A DNA stretch of 64,000 nt. It comes from Mauremys mutica. Lineage: Eukaryota; Chordata; Testudines; Geoemydidae. The translations under genes and the position numbers were made by a program. The stretch lies in the NCBI RefSeq assembly GCF_020497125.1, contig NC_059072.1:276874045-276938044 (forward strand). Reading direction: 5' to 3'. Shown piece by piece: positions 33,655 through 44,524 of the stretch (its first letter is position 1; every line of letters starts with the position of its first letter). The notes under the pieces are model-generated. The model was not told where the DNA came from, made no database searches, and worked only from the letters and a program-made list of their open reading frames with translations.

Positions 33655-36140
33655 AATAGTCCAGAAGCAGACAGTGTGTATTCAGAATGAGCTCCTATAG
33701 GAGATAGTGTAGTGATGCTTTTTGAAATCACAAATCTTCTCATCTATCATAATATATTCTTACATTACAAGTACAGCTTACAACACCTTTTAAACAAGGG
33801 AATGGTTAATGGGAAAATGTAAGTAAGTGAATGACTAACTTTTATATCATGCTACTAGGTTATGTAATTGATGGAAATACATAGCAAAATCAAGCATAAC
33901 CAAGTGCCACATAGTTAAGATCAATGACATCCAAATACCAAGGGCACAGTTTCAGAAGTCCAGGTAAAATGGAAGTTTTGCCTGAGTAAGAAGAACACAT
34001 CAAGTAAAGAACCATAAGGCTATTTTGCACAGAAAACATCAAAGGATTGTAAAGACCTACATAAAGTTAGAGTGCTGAATTCTGATCTTAGTCATATACA
34101 TGAAACCCCGAATTTGGCTTAGAGAATCTACGTTTGAAGAACTGTGTTTCAAAATTTGCAAAGGCTGAAGCATAAGTGGTAAAAACCATTGTGTGAAATT
34201 TTAAGTCTAGTCTGCCACCAAAATACTTAATGCCAGGCTAACAAGTCATCTGGGTATAAGAAATGTTTCAATTAAACCAACAAAGCAGTAAGTAACATAA
34301 GGGAATAATAGAGAGGCATGTGGTGAGAGATCTTTGAAGAGAAGCTTTATTTATACTTCAGTTCAGCCTGACAATTATACCTATATTTAGCAAACGATAT
34401 CTAGCTTTTGTTTGAGAGAATAGGCTAGACTCCCAGGGTGATCCAAGAGTGTAAACAGAGAAGCACACTGGACAGATGGAAATCCTCCCGCATTTCAAAA
34501 GCTGAACAGCTCTGTAATGATTTTAGTGATATAGCAGATTATATTAATAGGCAATGGACTAAGATATAGAATAGCCTGAGTGAGATAAATTCTTACTGCT
34601 CTGAGTTCTGTAAAGAGCAGCATATTTCAAAGATGCAATGAAATATTTATAGAAATGTGCAAAGCCATTGACACCCTTAAGTCAGAAAGAGATGCACACA
34701 GTAGGTTATATGATTTAGAACATAGGAGAAATTCCAGAGGATTTGCAATATAGGTCAGCTTACTCTCTATTTGTAATGTGAGATTTTTGGCATTAGTGAT
34801 ATTTTGTAAGGCATCACAGAATATCCAACAGTTTTACTTAACAAGTGTTAGTGAGACTGATTCTTTTTGCTTGTTTGTTTCACTTCAAGAATTTGCAAAT
34901 TTTTGGTTTTACACTTAATTTTAGATTAGAAAGAAAGAAAGAAAAAGCTCAGTTGAGGACAGGCAAATTATTTTTTGGATTTGAGTTGCAACATCCATTG
35001 ATCCAAACCCATATACTGATCCACCTTGGGGTAGGTTTTTCAAAATTTTTAGAACTTTGGCAAACCTGTGCTTTGATTTCTTTGTCTTGAAGGTTAATGC
35101 CAAGGCCACATTCACATTTGTCATAAACTGTCCCAGAAATTCTCCATTTTATTCCTTTTTCTCAAGGGAGACATATGATTTCCATACCTAAAAAAACCCC
35201 AAAAGCTGTTTAATAATCTGCAGTACTTCCAAATGACCACAAAGCACTGCATTGTCTTCACTATAAAATAAAGCCTTTTCAATATTTAAAAGCTATAGCT
35301 ACAATGAACTGGCAATTAATCACATCCGTATAATACTTTGGTTTAAGTGTTCAGCAGTATGCAACAAAAATCTGTTACTGAAAACATTTACCAATTTATT
35401 TAAGGTACTTTGTGTTATGAATTGGTAGATATCAGTACTGTAAATAAAGTTCTAATATATTGTTTGTCATGAATTCAAAGCTGGTTGATGCAATATAGCT
35501 CAAAATTTTCAATAATCCATCCAAAATCATAATAAAAATACCCTCACAATTTATGACATCTCAGGAATCTAAGAACTATAATATTATTTTAATTTTATCA
35601 GAAGAAATATAGGGAAGTATAGTAAAAAGAATGTTCAAAGGATGAATGAGAAATAATGTGAAGAAAGAAGTTAAGGATATTAAGATAAAGAATAAGAGAT
35701 TTTTTAGAATATTCCAGTCATGATTTTCAATCAATGACAGTTGGATGAATCGCTGAATGAGGAAAAATTAAAAGGTATCTGTGAACTAGTAAGCAAGTAT
35801 TTTGGAGAAGACAATGGAAGGTAAAATTGTGAATTGTACTGGATTGCATTTGTTGGAGAGATCAGATCAATTAACAATTACTGAATTGTTAGAAACATAC
35901 TTTAATATTGTAGAAATACCAAGTGAGTGGTGAAGAGCAAACATGAATTTAAAAAGTCACATTAATCTCTCACAGCTCTAGGAAACAGGTGGACAGTAAC
36001 ACACAATAAATCTAGTTTCTTAAGAAAAAGATGGAGAGGATATTTATGGATAGTTTAAGAATACATTTGTTTAAAGTATAAATACATAGAGAGTCAGCAT
36101 GGTTTTGTGAAAGATAAACATTTCTGGTAACTTAGTCTAA
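33655..36140. other. AT-rich unique DNA, no gene seen
   Basis: No coding or repeat family recognised over 2.5 kb. Short GAAA-rich run at 34930. Confidence 0.5.
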
Positions 36141-36142
36141 AT

Positions 36143-36325
36143 CAGGGATCGGCAACCTTTGGCCCGCGGCCCACTAGGGGGCTTACCCTGGCGGGCCGGG
36201 CCGGTTTGTTTACCTGCCGCATCAGCAAGTTCGACTGATCGCAGCTCCCACTGACTGCGGCTCGCCGCTCCTGGCCAATGGGGACAGCGAGAAGTGGCAG
36301 GGGCCGAGGGATGTGCTGATTATTT
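36143..36325. mobile_element. hAT foldback element, right half missing
   Basis: CAGGGATCGGCAACCTTTGG, GGTTTGTTTACCTGCCGCATC and CCAATGGGGACAGCGAGAAG are the left half of the family seen at 38152 and 42782. It stops at GAGGGATGTGCTG, the palindrome centre. Only one arm is left, so palindrome-mediated deletion is plausible. Confidence 0.85.
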
Positions 36326-36329
36326 TTTC

Positions 36330-36915
36330 CTAAAGCAAAATTAGCACTTTTTTTTCCCCTCAGATTACTCACTTTCATTGTTACCTGGATAAATGTAAGT
36401 TGTGCATGTTAAGGACCTAAATTACTTTAATTCTTTGCAAATAACAGGTTTGGTAATGCTCTTGGGATAAAAATAGGAAAAGAGATGAACACCTACTTTC
36501 AAACTATAAATACAAGTTTGTTTATGCAAGTGTATGTGACAGCTTCAGAATCAGAATATGGAGAGGATGAAGGTGAGTTTCAAAACAAACAGAATTATAT
36601 ACAGGAAGTGCAGAGCAAAAGGGAGATAAATAGATAGATAGATCACATTAAAAAATTGTACCAGATTCAATTAAAACACTAAACATGTAATTTCTCCTCA
36701 AATGTATGAGTATATATGCTGCAAACGAGTGTGAATACATATCCCTAATCAGGATGTGAAGAAAGCAGACAGGCATTTCTTATACAATCTCTGCCCTCTC
36801 AAGCTAGAAATAAATTATGACATGGATTACATATAAGAGACATGGTTTGGTCAGCTGAGCCTTATTTTTCTGTATACCTTTCATGGGAACTATGCCTCAG
36901 CCTCTCACTCTAGGA
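36330..36915. other. AT-rich DNA with GATA run, no gene
   Basis: (ATAG)4 near 36628-36644. Nothing else recognised. Confidence 0.45.
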
Positions 36916-36918
36916 CTG

Positions 36919-37586
36919 TGTAGCGGGATGGTTACCCACCCCTGCCCTGTGGCATTTAAAAACAACCCAGGAGAGGGCTGTGGCTGGGGCAAGAAGCCTG
37001 GGCTGATTGGGGAAAGTAGGCTCATCTGTGTCCATGCCTCAGTCAGGACCAGCTGGCCCCTAGAAGAGGCTGTGAGCCAGAGAGAGAAGGGCCTGGCTTC
37101 AGGGGGCTTAACCAGGTATCTGGAGTAGAGCAGGGCTGGGGAAAGGCCAAGGGACCTGGGGATCTTCAGCCTAGGAAAGCCACAGGCTGCAGGCCTGGTA
37201 AGGCCTATTAGGTACTGGCGGTTGCAGGGGGCAGCCCATGGGTAGGCAGAGGCAGCAGGTCCAAACCCCCACTGCATATGATGAGTGGCTTACACTTCAG
37301 TTCGCTCCAGTGAGCGGGGGCTAGATGGAGACTGGCAGTAGGCTAACACTGAGGCGAAGTGGGGATAGTGGGTGGGGGTTCCCCTGGGAGGAGGAGACCC
37401 TGAGGCTGTGAGGAGTTACTGCAAAAAGGGCAACACCCGGTAAAAGAGGCACCGGGTCCTGGGAGGGACACAGCCCAGCGGTAAGGCGGATCACTGGCCT
37501 GCAGAGGGTGCTCCTGGCTGGAAAAAGAGCTAATTCCCAAGGACAACTAGCAGGAGGCGCCGCAGGGGTGAGTCAACATCGCTACA
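36919..37586 (+). mobile_element. Solo LTR (668 bp)
   Basis: Begins TGTAGCGGGATGG and ends CATCGCTACA, so the TG...CA ends extend to inverted TGTAGCG / CGCTACA. Flanks GACTG (36914-36918) and AACTG (37587-37591) give a 4-of-5 target duplication. Internal blocks include GGAGGAGACCCTGAGG and GGAGGCGCCGCAGGGGTGAGT. No internal retroelement coding sequence adjoins it, as expected after recombination between two LTRs. Gypsy or ERV origin not decided. Confidence 0.75.
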
Positions 37587-37591
37587 AACTG

Positions 37592-38143
37592 GTTATGTCC
37601 TTCCATGGCTCCTGTTGTGAACATCCTGCAAAACAGACCCTCATGATACTTTCAAGAACCATATTGTATTCTGTTCTTCTGAGTATCCCAACTAAGGTTT
37701 GGACTCATCTAACTAAATCAGTTTAAAACACATCTTTAGTAAAAAAGGTATAATTTTGTATGTCAACCAGGGATTGCTCATGAACACCCAAAAGGTAAAG
37801 AATTATTTGCAGAAATTACTTAACGGTTTAAAACAATTAATACATACAAGACAAGAAAGTGATCTGTTCGTGAACAATTCTGAACAGAAGTGAAATTCAG
37901 TAGAAAAAAAATAAATTATTTACAGAGTTCTAATATACTATTTTCACTAACATAGTCCTAATATGAAATCAGTTAGCTGATCAGGATAGAGGTTGATCAA
38001 TCAGGCCTTTGTTTTGTATGCTGTATGTTCATTGATCCATCCTGGTACACTTTACATGAGACTACATTTCACTACATGATGAAACAATTCCTATGTATGC
38101 ACATAGGATCGTTCAGGATGAAAAAAAAATACAAGTTTCATAC
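37592..38143. other. No feature recognised
   Basis: AT-rich unique-looking DNA. Confidence 0.4.
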
Positions 38144-38151
38144 ATCTATAT

Positions 38152-38484
38152 CAGGGGTCGGCAACCTCTGGCACGCGGCTCACCAGGGTAAGCACCCTGG
38201 CGGGCCGGGCCAGTTTGTTTACCTGGCATCGGCAGATTAGGCGGACTGCAGCTCCCACTGGCTGCGGTTCACAGTTCCAGGCCAATGGGGGCAGCGGGAA
38301 GCACCACGGGCCTAGGGATGTGCTGGCCAAAGCTTCCCGCCACCCCCATTGGCCTGGGATAGTGAACCACAGCCAGTGGGAGCCACAGTCCACCAAACCT
38401 GCCAACGCAGCAGGTAAACAAACTGGCCCGGCCCACCAGGGTGCTTACCCTGGCGAGCCGCGTGCCAGAGGTTGCCGACCCCTA
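38152..38484. mobile_element. hAT foldback element (333 bp) with perfect 8-bp duplication
   Basis: CAGGGGTCGGCAACCTCTGG at the left, CCAGAGGTTGCCGACCCCT(A) at the right. Target duplication ATCTATAT at 38144-38151 and 38485-38492, exact. The arms are near mirror images over ~160 bp each, with an inner small hairpin AGGGTAAGCACCCT in the left arm. Confidence 0.95.
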
Positions 38485-38492
38485 ATCTATAT

Positions 38493-39390
38493 AATATTAA
38501 AGGAAATAGGAAAACAGTGCTTTTCCTTGTCCTTTGACTTTTCATCCTTTATATATTTCAAGGTTGGAAGCAGGAGAAATTTGAGAGGGAATGTCTCAGC
38601 TTGTAGCTAGTCTAACAGTGTGGTTAAGCCAGTTATATTTTCATTTCACCTGCTGACCTGGTGGTTGCTTATAGCAGTTCTGATCACACATCAGTCTTTG
38701 TCTGCCACATTAGAATGTTTTCTTATGATATCACCTGTAGTTGGCCAATAATTGAACCATCCACATTTTTAGCAGAAGGAACCAAAGTACCTTTGGCAAA
38801 GATGTCCTTTTGTTATCTTGTGTCCATTTAAAAAAATCAGTCTTTAGAACACCTTTCAGCACTGCTGGGGATGCAGTCAGAGATAAAAGAATATGTCTGC
38901 TGTGTGAGAATGTGAAGTGACTTACCTTCAGCAAAATAGATCATAACACTTTTCAGTTCTCTTTTGAAAGAAACGTTCAGGAGCCAGAATGAAACACTGT
39001 GGAGTAGAAAGTTACTTTGATTTATTTGGGTATCTATTTTCTTGGCATTACTGACAAAGGAGCTATTATGCACTGACTGTAATATTTTTATGGCTATCAT
39101 TTAAAATGATTTAAGTGGTTATTCCATGCTTGGCAGTTGCTAGAGTGTTTTGCGAGAATCTAGAAACCACTGTATGTTTTGCTCAGATTGTAACTGTTAA
39201 CTGAACTAAAAGTTTCACTTTCATATTTGAAAAGTGGGTTCTTCTGCAAGTTTTCTGAACTTTAATGGCCAAAACTCAAATAAGAACATTCAAACTCTAA
39301 CACATTCTGTTCTGCATAGTATTGTATTTGTATTGTATCATGTTTAAAACAGCATAAAAAATAGTGATGCGCAGACCTCCGTCGTCCAAA
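38493..39390. other. No gene or repeat recognised
   Basis: Unique-looking AT-rich DNA. Confidence 0.45.
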
Positions 39391-39394
39391 TCAG

Positions 39395-39655
39395 CGATCA
39401 CCATTACCCAAAAGAGCCACAGTAGTGTGAATTCAGTGTTTCACTTTATGATATATAATCTCCTCACAGCAAAATGACTGACCAAGTATTCTACAATTGA
39501 TTAATAACATCTTAAAAGCATTCTGATTGGTTAATAACTTAGCTTGGTTAATAATTAAATCACACAATGTTTTAATATGTGCTGCGAAGAGCTGCAGGAG
39601 ACACATAAAAGAGCCACTTGCAACTCCTTAGCCTTAGTCTGAGTATCGTTGCATT
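39395..39655. mobile_element. Possible old hAT-type fragment
   Basis: CCCAAAAGAGCCACAGTAGTG at the left and TGCGAAGAGCTGCAGGAGACACATAAAAGAGCCAC at the right resemble the AGAGCC-rich subterminal regions of a Charlie-like hAT family. Termini and duplication are not recognisable. Confidence 0.4.
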
Positions 39656-39914
39656 AAAAGAACATTGTCACAAAATCAAGCACTCAGAAATTGAGAAATG
39701 CCAGAATTAAGGTTGTCTGCATTAAGATATAGTCTTTAATGTCATGATCACATACTATTTTTTTCTAGAGGACTGGTGCCTCATTCAGAGGACAATATGG
39801 ACAGTACTCAGGGTTGTGTAGGAAATGAGACTGTTGTCTATAAGACCTTTGTTTCATTTGTTGCAAAAAACCAGATGTATAGTGAATGAAGTAAGAGATT
39901 GCAGGAAGAGAAAG

Positions 39915-40275
39915 GATGATCTCATGATCAAGGCACTTGACTGCTACCCTGGAGAGCTTGAATCTGTTCCTGCTTCAGCTACAGAGTTTCTGTGTGATGG
40001 TAGGCAAGTCACTTACACCCAAATGTTCAGTTGGTCACTTACTGGGTGTTTCTCATTTCCTGTGAGCTCAGTTCAAGACCTGAGATCTGACTTGCAGAAG
40101 TGCTGAGCACTTATGTCTGCAGCTGAAGTCACTTGGAGCTGTGCTTTGAATATATTCAGTGGTATAAAAATGCTAAATATTGAAAAAAATCAGGCCTTAG
40201 ATGTCTCAAGTTGGGCACCCAAAATTAATTGATATTTTTATCTTAATCTCTGTGCCTCAGTTTCCCAGACCAACT
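39915..40275 (+). mobile_element. MIR-type SINE split by an insertion
   Basis: Left piece: ATCAAGGCACTTGACTGCTACCCTGG to TGTGTGATGGTAGGCAAGTCAC (39915-40015), which is tRNA-related head plus core. Right piece: TTAATCTCTGTGCCTCAGTTTCC (40243-40265), the block that follows directly in MIR. Between them lie 227 bp (40016-40242) flanked by TTA on both sides. Confidence 0.75.
40016..40242. mobile_element. Insert within the MIR, flanked by TTA
   Basis: Removing it together with one TTA restores the MIR order CAAGTCACTTAATCTCTGTGCC. A 3-bp TTA duplication is typical of PIF/Harbinger MITEs. However, I do not see clean terminal inverted repeats, only CACCCAAAT at the left and GGGCACCCAAAATT near the right, so the class is tentative. 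Confidence 0.55.
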
Positions 40276-40279
40276 ACAG

Positions 40280-40842
40280 AAAATACTCGCTCACCTCACA
40301 GGGAATTTGGAATCTTGGTCTATCTAAGTGAAGTTTTATGGTCAGTGACAATACCACCCACTTTTTTATTATATGTGTTGAATATTGGTCTATGGATTTG
40401 ATTCTAAGAGGTCCCCACTTTGGGGAGACACTATGGACCAGATTTTTTTCTAGGATATCTCATGTGAAGTGGACTTGCACCAACACAGCATTTGGCCCCA
40501 GATATTATTACAGCAATGATTTGAGCTTGTGGGGCTGTGTGATTGAGAGGTGGCAACTTCTGCCAAAAGAATACAACAGGATCCTGCTCCAGACAAGCAA
40601 GCGGGTGCTGGTTCAGCTGGATTTTTATTCATTACATAACTTGCAAGTACATACTAAGTTTACTGTATGACCAACCATCCATAACATAATTACAATTGTT
40701 TTTCTATATTTTTCACTGCATCAGAGATGGGAAAAGGTATATAGACAGCATTCTCTGCTTAGAAAATTAGACACAGGTACTTTAAATTCTAAAATGTAAG
40801 AGCCCTATTCTTATTCTGTGTGGACTCAGCTAAGGGTGTTCT
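40280..40842. other. No gene or repeat recognised
   Basis: Unique-looking DNA; short frames on both strands only. Confidence 0.4.
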
Positions 40843-40850
40843 CTTGGCGG

Positions 40851-41282
40851 CATAGGTTCCGACTTCCTCTCTACCTGGAGATTGCTCAACCACCCCCCCC
40901 ATGCCCCAGGAGTGCCCCCACTCTGCCCCTTTGTCCAAGCCTCCACCCCCGCTCTCCTCTTCCTGACCCTGCTTTGGGCCTGGCCCCTCCCCCACTCCTC
41001 CCCTTCGCTGAAGGCCTCACCCCACCCCACCTCTTCCTGCCCCCGATCCCCCCTCTTCCCCCGAGCGCTCCCCATCCCCACTCCTTCCCCTCCCTCCCAG
41101 TGCCTCCTTTATGCTGCTGGACAGGTTGTACCAGTAGGGAGAGGGAGGAGTTGATCAGGGGGGCGCCAGCAGGCAGGAGGTACTGGAGGGCAGTGGGGAG
41201 CTAGGCTGGCAATGGATCTAAGCACCCGCTATCTTTCTGTGGGTGCTCAAGGGCTGTAGCACCCATGGAGTCAGTGCCTATG
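40851..41282. mobile_element. hAT MITE (432 bp), CATAGG family
   Basis: Ends CATAGGTTCCGACTTCC and GGAGTCAGTGCCTATG. Target duplications CTTGGCGG (40843-40850) and CTTGGAGG (41283-41290), 7 of 8. C-rich interior (40890-41100), so the frames read through it on either strand are compositional. A right-end-only relative lies at 10197-10274. Confidence 0.88.
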
Positions 41283-41291
41283 CTTGGAGGC

Positions 41292-42780
41292 AATCTCTGC
41301 CGCAAGCTCTGATCTGGAGCTTGATAGTATGGATCCCAAGAGCTCCAGTACAACCAGTGGAATCAGGGCCCATGTAACATTGATCTCTATCTCCATAGTA
41401 TGAGGTCACAGGAATGTAGGTGCCTCTGGGAGGCTCTGGAAGCCCTATGTGGGCTGATGTCCTGGACCATAATACCACTTCCTGTTCATCTGTGGAGTAA
41501 AAGTTTTTTGATATAAAGGTGGAGCCATTGGTACAGTCTGTCTTGTGGCAGAGCGGTCATAGGTGTATCCTGGCATGTTGTGTCCCCAATGAATACCCAT
41601 AGGGACCAGCGCTCAAAGAACTTTTGCATTCCGTTCGGAGCAATAATGCCCCCACTCCTTCCCCCCCTTCAATTTTTGGTATAATTTGAGAAGACGGGTT
41701 ATTTTTCACATGAAAGAATATGCATAGGTGAAAAGCTTTGCACCTTGACATTTCCAAGGTTTCTAATGGGATTCCCAAAATATAAAATTTTAAATGGTAC
41801 AAAGCAGGATTCACAGGTAAATTCACTGTCACTCCCTGCAAGCGTCACATTGACCCTACTGTCTGAGGTCCTTGGAGAGGCAAGAACTGGTCAGCCACCT
41901 TCCCATTGCCTCCCTCAACTTGTACAGCAAATTACATGCTGATGCTTCTTTAATTTACCGTGGTTTTACGTCTGGGATAACTCCACTGTTTTTACTGGAG
42001 TTACTCCAGATTTATATCAGTATACGTGAGAGCAGAATCAAGCCCTTCCAATTTCAGAATCTGCACATGCAGGCTGGCATTCTGCTGGAATTGCAGCTCC
42101 TATGGTATCAAGCCCCTTCCCTGTGTTAAAATTCCCTCTTGCAAGCTGACTTGTGAGTGCTCACACATACATGCTTTGACAACTGGACAAGATAATAAAG
42201 GGATTGTTATTTTTCACATATTGCCCTAAGTCTGCAGACAAGAATGCCAATAAATTGAACGTCAGCATTTTTGTCAGCTTGTCATTAAACAAGGAGCAGT
42301 TGCTACAATGACATTTAAGTCAAGCAGACAGGCAGAACTGAGATCAGCGGCAGCACTCTGCAGCAAGCTATAGCAGGATCAAAGAGCGTGCATAGTTTAG
42401 GCAAGCACATGCACATTTTCACAGAAAGCACAGTGGCAGCAAAATTAGAACTACCTGTCTTCCTGTGCTATAGCTTCCTGTTATTAAAGGGATCATTGCT
42501 GAATCTAACTCAAAGAGTCACAGGAATAGGGTGGACTGGGAAACGTTATTTTCAATGCATGAGAATTTTCAAGATTTTTTCCAATCTCAAAGTCAGGAAA
42601 AAAAGTAAAAAAATCTCAATTTTTTGGTGAACAAACATATAAAATATCAGTTTGGATCAACTGAAACATTTAGTTTAGATTTTGACTTTTTTTAAAACTA
42701 CCTTTTTTAGTCTAAGGTAATTTAAAGCATTAAGGAAAGTCATTACAAACAAAAAATATAGCTCATTTGGAGCATATAGC
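41292..42780. other. No gene; one probable old foldback
   Basis: About 41945-42045: GGATAACTCCACTGTTTTTACTGGAGTTACTCC with GAGAGCAGAATCAAGCCC is the centre and right arm of a widespread amniote foldback. The remainder is unique-looking. Confidence 0.45.
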
Positions 42781-42781
42781 C

Positions 42782-43116
42782 CAGGGGTCGGCAACCGGTG
42801 GCTCGCTGCTCGCCAGGGTAAGCACCCTGGCGGGCCGGCCCGGTTTGTTTATCTGCCGCGTCGGCAAGTTCGGCCGATCGCGGCTCCCACTGGCCGCGGT
42901 TCGCGGTCCCAGGCCAATGCGGGAGGCAGGAAGCGGCGCGAGCCGAGGGATGTTCTGGCCGCGGCTTCCTGCCTCCCGCATTGTTCTGGGACCGCGAACC
43001 ACGGCCAGTGGGAGCCGCGATCGGCCGAACTTGCCGACGCGGCAGATAAACAAACCGGGCCGGCCCGCCAGGGTGCTTACCCTGGCGAGCCGCGAGCCAC
43101 CGGTTGCCGACCCCTG
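42782..43116. mobile_element. hAT foldback element (335 bp), near-perfect palindrome
   Basis: CAGGGGTCGGCAACCGGTGG on the left, CCACCGGTTGCCGACCCCTG on the right. Exact 8-bp duplication ATATAGCC at 42774-42781 and 43117-43124. The two arms (about 160 bp each) differ by only a handful of bases, so mirrored frames occur on both strands (42767-43117 plus, 42763-43053 minus). It includes the AGGGTAAGCACCCT hairpin in both arms. No coding function. Confidence 0.97.
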
Positions 43117-43124
43117 ATATAGCC

Positions 43125-43740
43125 TATATGTTCATGTTCTTTTAAAATTATTCTAACTATCTCCATTTAATTCAAGAAACATATATGGGAGCTCTCCAGT
43201 GCCTATAACAACATTTTCCCCATTAATCTCTCAGTCAAAGCCTTTTTTAGAAGAGCTGGGTGAACTACAAGAAACAAATCTTTTCTGTTTGTGGATTTTC
43301 TGCATACAGGTTGTGAATTGTAGAGTTTTGTTTGTTATTTGCAGTTCTTTTAACCCTTTCTGCAAACACACTTTAGCCTGTGCCTTGTTGTGCTATTAGC
43401 ATCCTCTATTCTCATTATGCAGTGGATTGGAACTTGAAAATGCACTAAGACAGGTTACATTGAAACCGATACTGATCTCTAAACCATGGCCGGGGGAGTA
43501 ATACAATCTTGCTGATATGAACATTTAGTTTTGCAAAAGATCTCCAAACTCAAAAATAAAAGAAAACACACAGCAACTGAGTGATACATTTTCAAAAAGC
43601 ACCTAAGAGGCATATAAATCTAAATCCCAGTTTCAAAAGTGACTTAGGCACTTATGGTCCTAAGTCACATTAACTTGAATGAGACATAGGCACTTTTGAA
43701 AATGGCACTTAGGTACCTTTGAAAAATGTACCCATAAAGT
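43125..43740. other. No gene; foldback MITE near 43590-43732
   Basis: CATTTTCAAAAAGCACCTAAG (43589) is mirrored by CTTAGGTACCTTTGAAAAATG (43708), and CCAGTTTCAAAAGTGACTTAGG is partly mirrored by GGCACTTTTGAAAATGG. A ~145-bp foldback. The rest is unique-looking. Confidence 0.6.
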
Positions 43741-43800
43741 ATTTTAATTATGCATTAAAACAATGAGTCCGGTGGCACCTTAAAGACTAACAGATTTATT

Positions 43801-43840
43801 TGGGCATAAGCTTTCGTGGGTAAAAACCTCACTTCTTCAG
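43801..43840 (-). ncRNA. Hammerhead-like motif, antisense arm
   Basis: On the minus strand: CTGAAGA (43840-43834, full CUGANGA consensus), extra A, a helix GTG-a-GGT / ACC-CAC with a TTTT loop (one bulged A), GAAA (43815-43812), then GCTTATGC. The outer pair of the last hairpin is A opposite C. Upstream and downstream sequences do not form an obvious stem I. Motif assignment is inference; expression and cleavage unknown. Confidence 0.4.
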
Positions 43841-43886
43841 ATGCATGGAGTGAAAGTTACAGGCATTATATAATGATGAAGAGAAG

Positions 43887-44253
43887 CATGGCCAGCTTTA
43901 GGCGATTCAGGTGATTCCCCGGAATCGGGCCCAGCGCCCCTAAGAGGGCCCCGCAATGTCTCGAAGGAGCTGCCACTGAAGTTCCGCCACTGTCTTCAGC
44001 ATCAGCTCAATCACTGCTGCAGAGGAAGGTCCCTCCGCTAAAATGCCGCTGAAAGCACCGGCAACCAATTGAGCTGCCGCCGAAGTCTCAGCACTTTTGG
44101 CGGCAGAAGCTCAATCATTGCTGCTGTCTTTGGCGGCATTTCAGCGGAGGGACCTTCCTCCGCGACAGTGATTGAGCTCTCGCCGAAGACAGCGGTGGGA
44201 CTTCTGTGGCAGCTCCTTCGAATTGGGCCCTGCAGTGCCTAAAGCCAGCCCTG
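43887..44253. mobile_element. hAT MITE (367 bp) nested in the palindromic retroelement
   Basis: Ends CATGGCCAGCTTTAGGC and GCCTAAAGCCAGCCCTG. Exact duplication AAGAGAAG at 43879-43886 and 44254-44261. The interior is built of GCCGCCGAAG-like and CAGCGGAGGGACCTTCC blocks, partly inverted, similar in style to the GC-rich hAT at 50 kb. Confidence 0.95.
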
Positions 44254-44485
44254 AAGAGAAGAGAGTTACCTCACAAGTGGAGAACCTATTGGGAGTGGCT
44301 GGCTCATTACAAAAGCAGCTTTGCATCTCCTGGAATTGATACCTCGTCATCTATTATTAGGAGTGGACTACATCCACCCTGATCAAATTGGCCCTGTCAG
44401 CACTGGTTCTCCACTTGTGAGGTAACTCCCTTCTCTTCATGTGTCATTATATAATGCCTGCATCTGTAACTTTCACTCCATGTAT

Positions 44486-44524
44486 CTGAAGAAGTGAGGT
44501 TTTTACCCACGAAAGCTTATGCCC
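44486..44524 (+). ncRNA. Hammerhead-like motif, sense arm
   Basis: CTGAAGA (44486-44492) matches the invariant C-U-G-A-N-G-A. One extra A follows, then GTGAGGT-TTTT-ACCCAC, GAAA (44511-44514) and GCTTATGCC with C at the cleavage position. The extra A after A9 has a precedent in the plus-strand hammerhead of chrysanthemum chlorotic mottle viroid. Deviations: bulged A in the helix, A-C at the outer pair of stem III, no visible stem I. Confidence 0.45.

Noticed and set aside
40818..41204. 128-codon proline-rich frame
   Set aside because: C-rich interior of a hAT MITE with 8-bp flanking duplications.
42763..43117. Plus and minus frames of about 100 codons with similar proteins
   Set aside because: They are the two strands of a palindromic hAT element, so the similarity is a consequence of the palindrome.
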